Shown piece after piece: positions 46,879 through 59,950 of a stretch of DNA of 64,000 nucleotides. Source of the stretch: Dermatemys mawii (Eukaryota > Chordata > Testudines > Dermatemydidae); the NCBI GenBank assembly GCA_007922305.1, contig ML677326.1, forward strand, positions 57,537,446 to 57,601,445. The letters run 5' to 3'. Each line of letters opens with the position of its first letter. Within the stretch, counting starts at the first letter, position 1. The translations under genes and the position numbers were made by a program. Below the pieces are notes generated by a model. It was not told the origin of the DNA, did not search any database, and saw only the letters and a list, made by a program, of their open reading frames with translations.

Positions 46879-49800
46879 TTTTTCCCCATTATATCCCGAA
46901 GCTGAAGTTTAGCCAGTTCTCTTTCCTTTACAGGAAAGGATAGGAAAAGGATCTAGTTTCTAATGATCCTAATGATTAGTCTTTAAATGTTCAGTTGGGA
47001 ATGGAGTAGGCATAGAAGCCGAAAGGAAAAGATAAGTTTGAAGTAGCTTATCATTCTCCTTTCAAATTATTATTTTGTAATATCATCCCTCATGCCTTGT
47101 AATCCTTCTGTTTTGCCATGGGAACAATCAAATTTTAAATAAAAATACCAAAGTTTTTTTATCAGAGTAGCTTAGACTTATTTCTGTATCTGATTATAGA
47201 AAACACACCATATTACTATGTGTACACACTTGTCAAAGATATATATCCTGAATCTGGAATCAACAGCTCTTATAAGAATATATTCTGCTAGGCACTCTGT
47301 GGGGTTCTTGTAAAAATGAAGTTCCTGTGGTCTGATATCAGTAAACACACATCAAAAGTTTGGTGAGCAAGAAATTTTCTAGTAGTGGGTCAGCTTCCTT
47401 ACTCTCTGCCAGGTAGCAAAGGATCAGCCCACCCTAACAGAACATACTGGAAGTTCCAAGGATATGCAAATGGAACAGGTGCTAATGAAGGAATAATTAT
47501 CTTCAATTAGCCAGCAGATGCCCCCAGGGATCCAGAGCCATATAAAAAGGAGAGATTGCCCTCTTCTGTGGGAAATTGTTTCTGTGTTTGATGTAGGAGT
47601 GTTTTAGCTATACCTTATATCAGGCAGAGTATATTCATGTTGTATTTATACATAAAACAGCAACACTGTGCTCATAAGAAAGAGTAAGAACTTGTTAAGG
47701 GCAGAATATAGGTGTGGGTTTTTTTTTTGTTTTTTTTTAAAAAACAGCTTTAGTTTTATATCTTTGTGTGAATGTTCTCAGAGTTAGTAAGCTGGCTGAC
47801 ACATGAAGTCATTTGTGGCAGCAGCTCATTTACCTGGCATGCAAAGTGTACCATTTAAAATACTAGATAAGGCTTTTCGTTTCATACTGTACGTTCCCCT
47901 GAATTTGCTGCATGGATTTTCCAACAGGATTTTATTCTATCAGTCCCAAACTAAGTTTTCTAACTTTGATTAGCTTACATAAGCTAACAATCTGCATTGA
48001 GTTTGGCATTAAAAAGGTCAAGTATAGTGTAGTGGAGAAAGAGAAATCACAGAAGACTGAACTGATGACAGGTATTCCTATGAGGCTTACAGTTTATAGG
48101 TAGATCTAATTCAAGTGCCTAACATGACTTAGGGGAGCACGCTACCACTTGTACTGTTGCTGTTTAGTTGTGTAGCTAGAGTCTATCAAAATAGAACATA
48201 CCTTGAAAGACACCATAGTTTCAGTGCTGTTTGCTGTGTCGTTCTAAGGAAATAAGACCCCTAACTTGATGTGACAAGATTTTATGTAAAGTGTAGTAAT
48301 GCATATATGGAAGAAAAGCAGTATAGGCAGATAAAATGCTATTTAGAGTTTGACTGAAAATTTTCAATCTGCCTTGAGAAAGGGGCAGCAAATAGCTGTG
48401 CTGCTGCAAGAGCAGACCACACAGGTCTGGACTAACACCAGACCACTTCACTTCCCATTTGCAATCCTGTAGCATCCCTAGCACAACTATAACCATTGCT
48501 TCTGTGGAGAAGTAACATAAGGAAAGTATTGAATGTATTTTAGTTGTCTTCTGTTGCAATTTAGCTTCTAGGAACAAGGAGTGCCAGTACTTTGTGATCA
48601 GCCAGCTGTACAGACTGTAGTTTTAGAACCTGTGTGTTAAATGACCAAGTAGAGTTATCATAAAGATTTTAAGAATTAAGCAATGTACCCAATGTAAGTG
48701 ACTAGCAATAAGGAATAGCATCATTATTGATGTTGTTTAGTTTTGATTCCTAAAGTGAAGGAGGAGAAACTGGATAAAGAGAAATCTTCTGGGCTCTCCA
48801 GTGTAGGAGGAGGTGTAGGAGTTTAAAAAAACAACAAAGGAAAACTACAGTGCTGGGATATCTGAAAGGCCTAAAAAGTCAGCATTCCCTTCTAGAATGT
48901 CTGGAATATTTCCAGATTTAAGGTATGTTCAAAGCTGCTTTCTACTTTGGAAATAGAATAATGAGCCCTGACAAGCCTGGAATCCATGTTGGCTGGCATT
49001 TCTACCCTCTGGTTCCATGCATGTTAACATACCCCTCACCCTTACTTACCATCTTTATAATATGGAAATAAACTCCTGATCACATCAAGGGAGGCCTGCA
49101 TGGAGCTGATATGCAGGCAGTGTTTTGAAAGTTGCCTTTTCACTGCTTAAGTTGTCCTCTGCTGTACTTTAGAATTAATGAAAAGTAGAATCAAATCTAA
49201 ACACTGCAGTGCACTAATTTTGTAGATAAATGTTGATGTTTGTTATACAAGTAGCATAATTTGTGGGGAAAGGTAGAAGAAGGATATCAACAAAATGATA
49301 TTAGCTGTAAATGATCACACAATAAAACCTGTTTTTCTGAACATGCTTTTAGAACAGCATTGCAAGAAACAGATAATACAAACTTGATTGTGTGCTTATC
49401 CATTCGGGAGCACCATTTATCATTGCAACCCTGACACTGACAGCTAGGTATGACTGTCTTAAAATTGTATGAAATATAACAACACAATTAGCAATCAAAT
49501 GAGGAATGATGTTCTTGGTATGCCTGCATATTAATATAATGCCATTCTTTACAATTATGCTATGAAGGCTTACTCTCCTTAGACACATTAGTGACAATAG
49601 GGATAAAATCCATTATTCCAAAATGACTAAGATATATTGAAAGATATCAACAGGATTCAGTCTTAGTATTTTTCATCTTGTAACCAGCTAATATACAGTG
49701 AGGGAACAGGCCTATTATATCTAATACTGGAGAAGTGGAATTATAAGGTTAGTTTTTGTTTAAAACACGTTGCTGTAATCCTTTGTTTAACAAGAGACAC

Positions 49801-50399
49801 CACATAGCACACCTTCTGTGGCAGAGCCACTGAAAAGGAGCAGCTCTTGCATGAATTTTCAAGATTATCATTTAGTCAAGGAAGCTTGTAATAATGGCCA
49901 ATAGCAGGCTTCTGCCTTCATCCAGACCTATAGTGTCACCCTATATATTTTCTTATTTACACATCACATCCAATCAGTTAGGCAAGTCCCCTTCACAGAT
50001 GGCAGTAATTGGTCCAGACTCCAAGCATTAAAAAGAATTCAAATGCAAGTTATCAGAGTTATTCTAATAGCACCAGAAAGAGCCTTACACTCTTTCTTCA
50101 TATGAGTGACTTTGGCACAACAGGTGAACAAGCAATGCAGCTCTTGTCAAAGTTGACTTTGATTAACTTAGATAGTTTCTGTTCAGGGCCCACTTGAGTT
50201 TCTGTCAGAATTTCCTAATAATAACAGCTGAGTTTTCATTAGCATTCTGGGAATGGATCAGATTCTTTAAAGAACACCATCGTCAAATATTTAACAAGCT
50301 CACATAATGCAGCATACACATTAGTAATATTTGCATATCTTTGCCATTCCAAATGCCCATCTGTGTACTTACCAGGTATGCTTAAATAACAATGAGGAG
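46879..50399. other. Unannotated AT-rich DNA
   Basis: No gene was recognised. A stretch near 47380-47700 with catataaaaagg could be an LTR, but no ends or duplication were found. Confidence 0.4.
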
Positions 50400-50690
50400 G
50401 GTTAAGGTCATGTAGTAAAGGCAGTGGACTGAGACTCCTGTGTTCAATTCCAAGCTATGCCACAGATTTTCTATGTAAACTTGTGTAAATTCCTTAATCT
50501 GCCTCAGTTCTCAACGTATAAAATGAGAATAGCAATACTTCCTGTCGCTCACTCCTTGGTCTGTCTTGTTCATTGTAAGATCTTTGGGGAAGGGGCTTTT
50601 TACTGCTTTGTATTTGCATAACACCTGGTACAATGGGGCTTTGATCTTGATTGGAGCCTTTAGGTGCTACTATAATTCTGTAGTAGGGAA
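50400..50690 (+). repeat. MIR/CORE-SINE-like repeat
   Basis: A tRNA-like head (tagtaaaggcagtggactga), a MIR-like central phrase (tgcctcagttctcaacgtat, aaaatgagaatagcaatact) and the tail tacaatggggctttgatctt followed by ttaggtgctactataat. It is a more complete relative of the copy at 11280. Confidence 0.65.
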
Positions 50691-51311
50691 GCTACAGTTG
50701 ACCATAACCAGAATATAGATTTTTAATTCACCACAACTTTCCCACTAGGCCAAGTCCTGTTAAAAATCACATTAGTTAAAATGTGTTAGCCAGCACATTT
50801 TACAATGTAAATTATTTTTCTAGTCTAATCATGGTCTTTAAAGGGAGTGAAAGTCCATTGAAATTCACTGAAGCAATCTGAGATTTTCTCTCAATTTCCC
50901 TGTTAATGGAGTTCCACTATCACCAATATGAAACACATTATGCAATCCACCTACCAGTATCTAGCTATAGAACTGATGTGACTGTTACGTACAAATAAAA
51001 TATATTGAAAGTCAAACACCATAGACCAGATTCTGACTAATAAAGGGAGTTGCAGGTCACATCACATCTTATGATTAGGGCCAAATTATAGATGTTTGAG
51101 CCACAGATATTTCTCTTACTGACAGAAAGTGCTGCTAGTGCTGAAGAGCCAATGTAGCTGTGGAACAGTGAGCTGAATTTTATTCTGCCTCATTATCTGT
51201 ACAATTGTCGCCAACATTCTAATTGCAGAGTCTTACTACTAGCAATGATGTAGGAGATGCTAGTAGAGAAAACAGAGCTTGATTTTCAGATTCTAGTTTG
51301 AAATTTCAGTA

Positions 51312-51431
51312 GGATAACCAGACAGCAAGTGTGAAAAATCAGGACAGGGGGTGAGGGGTAATAGGAGCCTATATCAGAAAAAGATCCCAAAATCTGGACT
51401 GTCCCTATACAATCAGGACATCTGGTCACCC
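51312..51431. mobile_element. Tc1/mariner-type MITE (120 bp)
   Basis: Sister of the copy at 36598: ggataaccagacagcaagtg at the start and catctggtcaccc at the end, with TA on both sides. Confidence 0.85.
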
Positions 51432-51433
51432 TA

Positions 51434-54259
51434 CATTTCAGGGCTTACAGTCTGACCAACCATGATTTGATTTGTAAAAACTATGCAAAGTTTCTATGAA
51501 AGTCACTGTGAAACAATAAACATGGGACCCCTTCACTTTTATTATATTCACTCTAAGTATAATTTGCTGTATTAAATAAAAAGGAACCAGTCTAATTATT
51601 TCTTGTGCATCTGCTTTTTAAATTCTTCTCTTAGTATCAATTAAACTCTTTTTTCATTCATTTTCTAAATTGGCAGTATAGTTGAAGCAGCATATTAAAT
51701 TTGTAGATGGAAGTTGATTGCCATCTCCATTCAGGAAGAATTTGCCAGGTGAGCTTCATTTAATGTGTGTTGTAATACAAACAGGACATATTGTTCTGTC
51801 TCTCTCCTCTTCCAGAATTATTGTTGATGCCATGCCAAGTTCTTATGACACTCTTTCTAACAGTTAGTGGTTTAGAACTAAATCATCAACTACCCCCTAT
51901 AAACTGGCTAGTGTTTGGCCTTAAGTGAATATAAGAACAGCAAGCATACTCTAATGGAACATTGAGTAAAAAGAACAGAATAAAGGGCTACCTGACCAGT
52001 AAAGCCTTCCCACCAGCCATTGCAAATGTTGTCCAAGCTAAGGCAAGGGCCCAGTGTGGTGTTTGTGATTAGCTGGCACAGGGTTTCCTTGCTGGTGGAG
52101 TACACAGTCCTCCCTCATCCTTTGGATTTGGGAACCCCAATGTACATCTGGGGAATCAGACAAATGGGACACATAATAAAATACATTCTGATTGTGCAAA
52201 ATCAAAGAGGAGAGACTTTGCTTTATCACTATCCCAGTGCACAGTTGAAACCAGTCCTTGGAGTTATTCAGTTGACAGACTACTTGCTTGCACTAAAGCA
52301 TAGAAAGTTAGTGTTTTTGTATTTGTGGAACTGTTCTTAATATTTACATTTTTTAAGAAACAATGGAAGCAATTGGAAAGTTAACATGGTGATTTCAAAA
52401 TGAAACATTTTCTCTTTCATTAAGGTAATTGCTTAATAGGAAACCAAGTTTAATTTAAAAATGGGGAAAAAATTATGACACTCTTTATAACATTCAGAAA
52501 GCTTCAGTACAGACCCCCTGAAAATAAGGAAGAGCTCTTTAAACATATATATCTAAAGAATGGGATGCAATCTTAATTTCTGATGTTATAATTAAACAAA
52601 CACTGCACTGATTAATTATGGTCTGGAATCCTTGCATGCTTTTATCTCTCAAATCACAGGATATAATTTGAGCAAGATATTCTGAGACATTCTTCTCAAG
52701 TGTTAGAAGTAAAACAATTATCTTATGTGAGAGAGAGGGAGTGGTAGTGATCCAAAACTGTACAGTATTTAGAGAGAGAGAGAAAATAATTGGCATAATT
52801 ACCTGACCACTTGAGCAATTAGAGCTGTCAGTCTCAAGGGAAGCAAAGGATTGGATGGACATAAAACAAAACAAAACAAAACTATACTGTCATTCCAGAG
52901 GTGGTCTCTCCAAGGTATATTTGGGGCACAATGGAGGGTATATGGGAAGTTTGCATGCTGCCACTCCCTGTGCTATTCCTATCTTCCAGATAAATAGAAA
53001 CTTTTGGCCTCCAGGAATGCCAATACAGGACCTATTGAGATTGCTGCCTTTATTTTAGTTTTTTAAAAAGGATTTTGATATAAAACTTCTATCTGAAGAC
53101 ATTTTAAGTAGCGGATGGTTACCTAAATGTTCTAACATTAGCATTCCATTTTTTGGTGCAAATAGACTGACAAATCAAGAAGTTACTACCTGTCAGGATA
53201 TAAAATACTAACCTTCAGATCTGGTGTTGGCAAACAAATGAGACCCCGAATCTAATAGTTTCCAATAAGTGTACAATTCCTTTGTATTTCCATACAAAAC
53301 AACTTGCAAAATCAGATAGTATTCCCAGTCTATGCCTGTTTTATGTGCTAGTTTTTTTCATTTGTGTCAATAACACAACCTTTTGCATCCAAAACAACAT
53401 TTTTATAGGGGCAATTCAATTTTTAAAACATGCTGAATGTTTCAAATAAGAAACCTAGAGAACTCAGTTTGTCTTTAATGTCACCACATTTTTGCTGTTC
53501 AAACACTTAAGACTTGCTGATCAAAAATGCCAATCAAAATGAGCTAAATTAGTGCACTACAAATTTGTGATGCTCAATTTAACATTACTGTGAAAAATCC
53601 ATTTGGGATAATAGACTTTGCCCCAGGGATTGAGAAGACTCACAAAAAATCAGACACAAGTCCTGGATTGCTAATTAAAAATTAGTACCTTTGGAAGATG
53701 TTTAAAGTTTCCTTCTAATACTTTGACATGCAAGTCCATATTCGCCAGTATGAATGCTTTGTGCTGAATGACTAGAAGATTCTAGCCTGAAAGATAAGGT
53801 GGCTGACTGTGGGCAGGTCAGCCCAGTAGAGGTCTATGGATGGTTTTGTGGTTCTAACTCTACCAGTCTCCCTGCTGCTGGCAGAGATATGGCTGGGACA
53901 CATCACACCTATTCCCAGCTGCTCTATCAGCCACAAATGTTGAGAATGTTCACAACCCAAACCTCTGAATTGTGCAAATGATCTCTGTCTTTGTAATGTC
54001 CTGAACCAAAATTCAAATTCAAATGTTGAGGCTAGATTCCACCTCTGTAGTTTTAAAAGGACCCTCCACTGCAAGCAGAGAAGAGCTTTGAAAGCTGCAT
54101 ATGTTCACAGGCTGCCTGCTCAGTTCTATTTGAGGCACAATTAGAGTAGTCCCAGAGACTGAGTTCAGGTGTGGCCACAATGGACAGCTGCACCCCTTTT
54201 TTAGGAGCAGTGTTAAGGACCTTAATGGGAGAACACCGAGGCAGAGGGAGTGAGGAGCT
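51434..54259. other. Unannotated AT-rich DNA
   Basis: No gene supported. There is a short aaaacaaaacaaaacaaaac run near 52862 and a GAGAGA run near 52770. Confidence 0.5.
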
Positions 54260-54903
54260 CACTTGCCTATGATTTTAAGGAGGCAGTAGATAAGGATAAG
54301 GGGTCGTAGAGCAGTTTTTAAACTAAGGGCTGGGGGAAAGCCAAAAGGTGCGGAGGAGCACGTGGTTTGGACATCCATTAGAGGAGGATCTATTAATGGA
54401 GATTCTCTATGTCCTCGTAAGGAGAGGGTGGAAGATGATAAAATATGGGTAGGATCTGATGAGAAGTAACCAAAGAAAAATTAGTCCCATTCAATTACAT
54501 CAGGTAAAGGCAGCTGTAAGTGACAAGTTTTAATATACCAGTTGTAGAAGTCTAAATAATAAGATGAGTGAACTAGAGTGCTTCATATTAAAGGAGGATA
54601 TTGATATAATAGGCATCACAGAAACTTTGTGGAATGAGGATAATCAGTGGGACACAGCAATACAGGGTACAAAATATATTGGAAGGATAGAACAGGTTGT
54701 GCTGGTGGGGGAGTGGCACTATGTGAAAGAAAGAATAGAATCAAATGAAGTAAAAATCTTAAATGAATCAAACTGTACCATAGAATCTCTATGGATAGTA
54801 ATTCCATGCTCTAATAATATGAATATAGCAGAAGGGATATATTACCGACCACCAGCACAGGATGGTGATAGTTACTGTGAAATGCTTAGGGAGAGGCTAT
54901 AAA

Positions 54904-55508
54904 GGGCTTGACTACACTACCCACCGGATCAACAGGCAGTGATCAATCCAGCAAGGGTTGATTTGTCGCATCTAGTATAGATGTGACAAATCGACTGCCG
55001 AGCGTTCTCCTGTTGACTCCGGCACTCCACCAGAACAAGGAGTGCAAGCAGAGTCTAAGGCAGGGGTCAGCAACCTTTCAGAAGTGGTGTGCCGAGTCTT
55101 CATTTATTTACTCTAATTTAAGGTTTCGCGTGCCAGTAATACATTTTAACATTTTTAGAAGGTATCTTTCTATAAGTCTTTAATATATAACTAAACTATT
55201 GTTGTATGTAGAGTAAATAAGTTTTTAAAATATTTAAGAAGTTTCATTTAAAATTAAATTAAAATGCAGAGCCCCCTGGACCAGTGGCCAGGATCCAGGC
55301 AGCGTGAGTGCCACTGAAAATCAGCTCGCGTGCCACCCGTGCCATAGGTTGCCTACCCCTGGTCTAAGGGAAAGAATCAGCTGTCGACTTACTGCAGTGA
55401 AGACATCGTGGTAAGTAGAACTAAAGTAGGTTGACTTAAGCTATGATATTCACGTAGCTGAAGTTGCGTATCTTAGATTGACCCCACATGGTAGTGTAGA
55501 CAAACCTG
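54904..55508. mobile_element. Harbinger-like MITE inside CR1, itself carrying a hAT MITE
   Basis: Ends gggcttgactacactacc and ggtagtgtagacaaacctg are inverted. AAA flanks it (54901-54903 and 55509-55511), and CR1 continues in register beyond. It contains gtagctgaagttgcgtatct like the copies at 35428 and 43480. Without the nested element it is about 296 bp, matching its sisters. Confidence 0.85.
55061..55361. mobile_element. hAT MITE (301 bp) with perfect 8-bp TSD
   Basis: caggggtcagcaacct at the start and aggttgcctacccctg at the end; gtctaagg duplicated exactly at 55053-55060 and 55362-55369. The interior is AT-rich and non-coding. It is the youngest of three layers here. Confidence 0.95.
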
Positions 55509-57885
55509 AAAATAAAAGGCTCAATAATAATGGGGGATTTCATCTATTCCCCTATTGACTGGGCACACGTTACCTCAGGATGGGATGCAGAGATAAAGTT
55601 TATTGATACCTTAAATCACTGCTTCTTGGAGCACCTAGTCCTGGAACACATTAAGAGGAGAGGCAATTCTTGATTTAGTCCTAAGCGGAGCACAGGATCT
55701 AGTCCAAGAGGTGACTATAGCTGGACTGCTTAGTAATAGTGACCATAATATAATTAAATTTAACATCCTGGTGGCAGGGAAAACACCACAGCAGCCCCAC
55801 AATGTAGCATTTAATTTTAGAAAGGAGGACTACACAAAAATGAGGAAGTTAGTTAAACAGAAATTAAAAGGTACAGTGCCAAAAGTGAAAGCCCTGCAAG
55901 CTGTATGGAAACTTTTAAAAGACACTCTAACAGAAGCTCAATTTAAATGTATACCCCAAATTAAAAAACATAGCAAGAGAACCAAAAAAGTGCCACTGTA
56001 GCCAAACCACAAAGTAAAAGAAGCAATCAGAGGCAAAAAGGCATCCTTTAAAAAGCGGAAGTTAAATCTTAGTGAGGAACATAGAAAGGGGCATAAACTC
56101 TGGCAAATGAAGTGTATAAATATAATTAGAAAGACCAAAAAAGAATTTGAAGAACAGCTAGCCAAAGACTCAAAAAGTAATAGCATATTTTTTTAGTACA
56201 TCAGAAAAAGGAAGCCTATTAAACAACCAGTGGGGCTACTGGATGATTGAGGACAACAAGGCTATTGAAAAAATACCAAAATTAATTTTTTGCAGCGGTT
56301 TTCATGGCTGGGGATGCAAGAGAGATTCCCAAACCTGAGCCATTCCTTTTAGGTGACAAAACTGAGGAACTGTCCCTGATTGAGGTGTCATTAAAGGAGG
56401 TTTTGGAACAAATTGATAAACTAAACAGTAATAAGTCACCAGGGGCAGATGGTATTCGCTAAAGAGTTCTGAAGGAACTCAAATGTAAACTGCAGAACTA
56501 CTAACTGTAGTCTGTAACCTATCCTTTAAATCAGCTTCTGTGCCAAATGACTGGGGAATAGCAAATATGATGCCAATTTTTAAAAAGGGCTCCAGAGGTG
56601 ATCCTGGCAATTACAGACTAGTAAGCCTGACTTTAGGACCATAATTGTCAGACACATAGATGAACATAATTTGTTGGGGAAGAGTCAGCATGGTTTTTGT
56701 AAAGGGAAATCATGCCTCACCAATGTACTAGAATTCTTTGAGGGGATCAACAAGCATGTGGAGAAGGGGGATCCAGTGGATATAGTGTACTTAGATTTTC
56801 AGAAAGCCTTTGACAAGGTTCCTCACTAAAATCTCTTACACAAAGTAAGCTGTCATGGGATAAGAGGGAAGATTCTCTCATGGATCGGTAACTGGTTAAA
56901 AGTTTGGAAACAAAGGGTAGGAATAAATGGTCAGTTTTCAGAATGAAGAGATGTAAATAGTGTTGTCCCCCAACAGTGTGTACTGGGACCAGTCCTATTC
57001 AATATATTCATAAATGATCTGGAAAAAGGGGTAAATAGTGAGGAGAAAAATTTGCAGATGATGATACAAAACTACTCAAGATAGTTAAGTCCAAAGCAGA
57101 CTGCGAAGAGTTATAGAAGGGTCTCACAAAACTGGGACTCAGGCAACAAAATGGCAGATGAAATTCAATATTGATAAATATAAAGAAATGCACATTGTAA
57201 AACATAATCCCAACTACTCATACTAAATAATGGGGTCCAAATTTGCTGTTACCACTCAGGAAAGAGAGCCTGGAGTCATTGTGGATAGTTCTCTGAAAAC
57301 ATGCACTCACTGTGCAGCAGAAGTCAAACATGTATAATGTTAGGAACAGCTTCCATATGAGGAGAGATAAATAAGACTGGGACTTTTTAGCCTGGAAAAC
57401 AGATGACTATGGGGGGATAAAATAGAGCTCTACAGAATCATGACTGGTGTGGAGAAAGTAAATAAGGAAAGTGTTATTTACTCCTTCTCGTAACACAAGA
57501 ACTAGGATTCACCAAACGACATTAATAGGCAGCAGGTTTAAAACAAACAAAAGGAAGTATTTCTTCACAATGAATAGTCAATCTGTGGAAGTCTTTGCCA
57601 GAGGATGTTGTGAAGGCCAAAACTATAACAGGGTTCAAAAAAGAACTAGATAAGTTCATGGAGGATAGGTCCATCAATGACTGTTAACTAGAATGGGATG
57701 GTGTTCCTACCTCTGTTTGCCAGAAGCTGGGAGTCGGTGACAGGGGGATGGATCACTTGATGATTACCAGTTCTCTTCATTCCTTCTGGGGGACCTGGCA
57801 TTGGCCACTGTCGGCAGACAGGATACTGGGCTAGATGGACCTTTGGTCTGACCCAGTATGGCCGTTATTGTGTTCTTATGGTCTG

Positions 57886-58835
57886 TGGCCTGGCAAAAGG
57901 TGCACAGAAGAGAGAAAGCTCAGAATGGAGTTGGCAAGGATGCTTGTTTATTTTCAGAAGGCATGAGAGAGCAATTAGACCAGAGGAATTATTGGTGTGG
58001 GGGAGCTACAAACTGATGAGTTGATTGTTCAGAAACATTTTTGTGTGTGGAGGATGTGATGGTGTCAGGAATATTTTTTTGCAGGGGAGTGCGTGTATGT
58101 AATTGCCAGCCCCTACCCCTCACTTGTTTTACCAATTGCTACTGCTGACAGCATTGCTTTACAGAATGATGATTCACTTGTAAAAGAGTCAGGAAGGTCT
58201 ATATACTTAGGATTTCTTCTGAATTATAAATCAAGAGGTAGATTATATGAACATTATTTTTGGGGTAGATGTACATTTGTATCAGGTAATATGCAGAAAC
58301 ATCTGTGGAAAGTAGAGAGTGCTTTAAAACAGTACTAATTATTTGGTTTTGGATTTATAAGACACCCAACCATTCCAGCATCTCTGAGTGAGTATTTGTA
58401 CAACCCTGAGTAATAAAATGCCACATGGATGCACATACATTGTGTAAGCGTGAAGGGGAAGGGGTGCAACTTGCTACCCCCTAGTCTAAAAAATTCTCAA
58501 TAGCCATGCTACCCGAGGAAATATCTTGGACTAAAAGATATATCCACATGCATTTCCCCCCTGTAACTTATAGCATCATCTGTCCACTACTTTCTCTGAT
58601 TAAACATTGTATTTATTTTTCTGCTAATTGCAATGGAAAAGAAATACGGTAAATGAAAGCAAATGTAATAATAGGGGAAGAAACAGTATGGTGGCAGTTA
58701 CTGGAAAGTGCATTGTTTTCTGTGAGAATATATACATCTTGCTGGCTATCTCTCTGCAGGAAACAATATTCTGGATAATGCACATTAATTTCTCATTGAA
58801 GTTACAAGACCCCCTTGCCAGGAATGCTGCTACTT
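57886..58835. other. Unannotated DNA
   Basis: No gene supported. The frame at 58093-58338 follows an acceptor-like tttttttgcag but lacks a good donor. Confidence 0.4.
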
Positions 58836-59007
58836 TCCACAAAAATAGTGAGGAGTCCGGTGGCACCATAAAGACTAGCAGATTTATTTGGGCATAAGCT
58901 TTTAAAAAACAAGTGTTTTTTTTTTTACCCACAAAAGCTTATGCCCAAATAAATCAGTTAGTCTTTAAGGTGCCACCGGACTCCTTGTTATTTTTGTGGA
59001 TGCAGAC

Positions 59008-59557
59008 TGTGATAGATGAGGGTCAGGGAGCTGTGGTAGAGTGCTTGAGAGGAGATATGTAAGCTCAGAGCTAATTGAGGCTTGGCTCCCTGTGGACTAG
59101 GGAAGGTTGCAGATTGATTGGAACACCTGCAATCAATTAAGGCCCTGCTAAGAACCTAATAAAACCCCCTGCTTCAGGCGGACAGGGGAGGAGGATAGGA
59201 GTTGGAGCAGTGAACAGTTGGAGGAGAGTTTGGAACCAAGACCACCCAGACCCTAGGTAAAGAGACACCTGACCTGTGTAGAGAGAGGGCAGGAAGCCCC
59301 ACAAACTGAAGGGTAGGAGAAGGAAATAGCCCAGGGGAAGGAATAGTTAATTCAGGTGGTCTACCGCTATCCTCAGGGCCCCTGGGCTGGGACCTGGAGT
59401 AGAGGGTGGGCCTGGATCCCTCCCTCTCCACTCCCCCTCCTCTAGGATACTAGTGGGGCAGTTAATACCCTATTCAGGGGCAAGAAATAGCTCCCTGAAC
59501 CCCTCTCAAGAAGAGAAAGCATGGGACCCATCATAATAGTGCCAGCAATTTGCCACA
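59008..59557 (+). mobile_element. Solo LTR 1 of a stacked pair
   Basis: Starts TGTGATAGATG directly after cagac (59003-59007) and ends ...TTTGCCACA. A possible TATA word (taataaaacc) lies near 59157. GC-rich pieces (ctggatccctccctctccac) recall the LTR at 7109. The end point is set by the TG...CA rule and by the agac that follows. Confidence 0.7.
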
Positions 59558-59561
59558 AGAC

Positions 59562-59924
59562 TGTAGCAGGGTGCTGGTGCAAAAGGCACCTAATTAGCCC
59601 CTGCTCAACCAGCCCCAATCAGGGGCTGGGGAAAGCCTGATGCCTGACCTAAGGATTGGCTGCACGTGCTGGCCTGAAGACTATAAAGGAGGAGGCCAGA
59701 AGACAGGGGAGAATGGTCAGGGAAAAGTTAGTCTCCTGAGTGGAGCCTGATTCTATTGGTAGAAGGAGCCAACTCAGCTGGTAAGCCCGGTATATATCTG
59801 GGCACTGGTGGTGGGACAATGCTGTAAATAAAGACACAGGTGCTGCATATCTAAAGTCTCTCTGAGCTTTATTGGGATAGCCGAGGGGCCCCAGGAAGTG
59901 GGGCAGCAGGCAGACCCTATTACA
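59562..59924 (+). mobile_element. Solo LTR 2 of a stacked pair (363 bp)
   Basis: Starts TGTAGCAGGG and ends CCCTATTACA, followed by cagac at 59925-59929. Contains actataaagg near 59679 and gtaaataaagacac near 59824, then a U5-like end. Similar to the LTR at 29589. Preceded by agac, one base short of a full cagac. Confidence 0.8.
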
Positions 59925-59950
59925 CAGACTAACACAGCTACTCCTCTGAT

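Larger units (their letters stand above)
54260..57885 (+). mobile_element. CR1-type LINE, sense, long but decayed
   Basis: Begins with a CR1 5' segment (ggaggagcacgtggtttgga near 54353). The apurinic-like endonuclease follows (DIDIIGITETLWNED near 54600 and LLSNSDHNIIKFNILV at about 55726, the conserved SDH motif). RT pieces include DFQKAFDKVPH near 56795 and a FADD-type active site near 57055 with one extra Asp codon (FADDDTKLL). The 3' UTR (gtctgacccagtatggccgt) ends ttcttatggt near 57881. Stops and frameshifts break every part, so it is inactive. The Harbinger-like MITE at 54904-55508 interrupts the endonuclease region. Confidence 0.9.
58836..59950. mobile_element. Fold-back Penelope-like element tail, split by LTRs
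   Basis: The tail block (aagcttatgcccaaataaat, gttagtctttaaggtgccac) lies on + at about 58933-59007 and continues as taacacagctactcctctga after 59929. The same block lies inverted at about 58836-58904. The two arms, near 70 bp each, are separated by about 28 bases (aaaaaacaagtg and a T run). The block is homologous to the 21040-21565 tail, starting in stem II of the hammerhead-like motif. Confidence 0.75.

Noticed and set aside
47380..47700. Possible LTR with a TATA-like catataaaaagg
   Set aside because: No TG...CA ends and no 5-bp duplication could be found.
58080..58200. Exon candidate after a poly-T acceptor
   Set aside because: The donor (gtctat) is poor and the phases match neither exon A nor exon B.
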